Shown: piece after piece, positions 62,372 to 64,000 of the stretch | Layout: each line of letters opens with the position of its first letter | How positions within the stretch are numbered: the stretch's first letter is position 1 | Assembly: GCA_036850595.1 (NCBI GenBank) | Contig: CM072158.1 | Span: 16,259,422-16,323,421 of the forward strand | DNA length: 64,000 nt | Direction of reading: 5' to 3' | Origin: Rhyacichthys aspro | Taxonomy: Eukaryota; Chordata; Actinopteri; Gobiiformes; Rhyacichthyidae | The notes under the pieces: generated by a model | Seen by the model: only the letters and a program-made list of their open reading frames with translations | Told to the model about the DNA's origin: nothing | Databases searched by the model: none | Position numbers and translations under genes: made by a program

Positions 62372-64000
62372 CTGTGTGACAGACAGAGACGGACAGATGA
62401 GACACGCTTAATAATTACACAGCACATGATCAAATCCAACTCTTTTATAACCCGTCCCATCCATTCCCTTCTTCCATTTTCAGTATTATGTCATGTCTTA
62501 TTCATCTGGACTCTGGGTTGAAGCCTAGTTCAGACTACAAGATGTTAAACTCAATGGAAAGCAAATTAAAAATTGGTTGAGCAGTCTCTGGATTCCATGA
62601 AGTTGCAAAACACAAAATGTTGGTAATTTTTTTTTAAATTGTATGTGAACATCCATTGTAATTATTATCTGCTAGGCTAAATTAATGCTGCAAGCAATAT
62701 ATAAAAACCAGCATGGGATTCTGTAGGTATGATAACCTTAAGAAAAATATCCCTCGAATTGATTTCTAGATAAATAGAAAATAAACAAATGTTTGTGCAT
62801 ATTATAATAGTAAATGATATTGTTCTTCAAAATAAATAAATGCAGTTCCTTAGGGCCAGGCTTTTAAGACATTGGCGTTACAGTCTATTCATTAGGCCAC
62901 ATTAACAATTTGAGAGAAAGGATGAAGACTGAGGTGCTTTAGATCCATGGTACAGCAATAATGCCGCCATTTTTGTTTTAAATAAACATCCTCTGTCAGA
63001 ATCCGACTTAGTCTTTCCCCAAACTTCACCAAAAGTCCTTTTTACTCAACAGTCGGACCTGTTAAATTGGACTACAAAATATCTGATGCAGATCCCGTCA
63101 TTACCGTAAATTACCATTGCCAGACTTTTCTTGTCTTATCTCATCAACTCGTTTTACAAGGATGGCATGAATGGTTAAGTTAAGTAATGGTTTTCAAAGT
63201 GTGACATTATAAAACCACGTCATCGTTGAACTGGCAGTGTCTAATGACTACTGCCATTTTTGTAATGTTAAGGTGTCACAATTGCAGTTACTATTCCGAC
63301 TGTTCAAATTTTCTCTGTTAATGCAGCATGAGCTAATAGTTATTTCTACGGTTTTGCAAGAAGATGTCATATGCACACAAAGAATCCCAGCTTTAATAGT
63401 TGAGCATATTGACAGTACAAATTGTTGGATTCGTTGAAAATCGTTGCTCATTAATCGTGATAAAAGTAAAACGTTCCATAATTCATGTTATTCATTTGAG
63501 GTCATTTCGCCCAGCCCTGTGCAGCGATTTTCTTCGCTAACTAACGCTGACGATTCTGTTTTTAGCACTTTCTATTGTATGTCCATTTCCTTTGTCATTT
63601 TTTCGCATGACATGACATTTTGAGAGCCACTAAGACTAGTCTATTATAAAACTTATGCCGTGTCAGTCCCCTTGTCGCTGCTCGCTTGTGTCGTACAAAC
63701 CCTTTACAACCTCAAGACTCCAGAGCACCTGTCAAAAAAGTGTTTGACGCCTGACAAGGACATTGAATTTCATGTAATCTGAACTTGGCTTAACTTCTGC
63801 TTTTGACCAGACATAATTCAAATCCTGTCAAAAGCAGCAGCTAAAAAACCCTTTGCAAGTTCGTCCGCTCTAATTCTTTGCCCCGTATCGGTTCCAACTT
63901 TTGACGAGGGACGCCGCTTGACTTGCATGAGGGGAGAAAAAGAAGGCATTTATTCAAGTTTTTCGGTGCTCCTCGGATGCCGGGTCATTACATGCGGAGT
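62372..64000 (-). other. ptpru: ptpru intron, runs off the window
   Basis: Searched for the preceding D1 exons (KNRY..NIIAYDHSRV and NYI segments) on the minus strand and found none. They must lie beyond base 64000. Confidence 0.7.

Overview
The window is vertebrate nuclear DNA, most likely from a teleost fish. Its only gene I can support is split into 11 small exons with GT-AG introns. The rest is AT-rich noncoding DNA with many short non-autonomous transposons of kinds common in fish (hAT, Tc1/mariner and TTAA-flanked MITEs, tRNA-derived SINEs, LINE 3' ends). There are no bacterial-type operons, CRISPR arrays or dense ORFs.

Right part (about 35.0-64.0 kb, minus strand): the 3' half of a receptor-type protein tyrosine phosphatase of the R2B (MAM-Ig-FN3) family, best matched to PTPRU (PTP-RO/PCP-2). 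Eleven exons from 62371 down to 36010 join in one open frame of 496 codons plus a stop. They encode the C-terminal part of phosphatase domain D1, all of D2 and the C terminus. A 3'UTR of about 1 kb follows, with a poly(A) signal at 35054-35059. The 5' part of the gene (ectodomain, transmembrane segment, start of D1) lies beyond base 64000. D1 has WPE in place of WPD, and its cysteine loop reads HCSMGAGRTG, with Met where the family has Ala. D2 has WSPYRD and HCLNGGGRSG. The visible protein therefore looks like a weak or pseudo-phosphatase, as described for mammalian PTPRU.

Left part (1 to about 35.0 kb): no protein-coding gene that I can support. It lies downstream of ptpru. In mammals the PTPRU-MATN1 interval is gene-poor, so this may be the matching desert. 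It contains two copies each of several dispersed repeats, a Tc1-like fragment (16.76-17.20 kb), two tRNA-derived SINEs, a LINE 3' end (9.77-10.0 kb), a degenerate AGTCCAAGTC-type tandem repeat (22.3-22.77 kb), a solo-LTR-like insertion bounded by 10-bp direct repeats (25.09-26.16 kb), a long (AT)n tract (28.81-28.87 kb) and a 0.96-kb TTAA-flanked MITE (30.31-31.27 kb). Some complex, homopolymer-poor blocks could be conserved regulatory DNA, but sequence alone cannot show that.

The ptpru introns hold more insertions. Two hAT elements have perfect 8-bp target duplications (53908-54216 and 56013-56834). There are also a LINE 3' end, a 20-21-bp minisatellite, a perfect 15-bp-stem hairpin and a 23-base C run. 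I found no evidence of a new multi-gene system. The most notable biological point is the altered D1 catalytic loop in ptpru.
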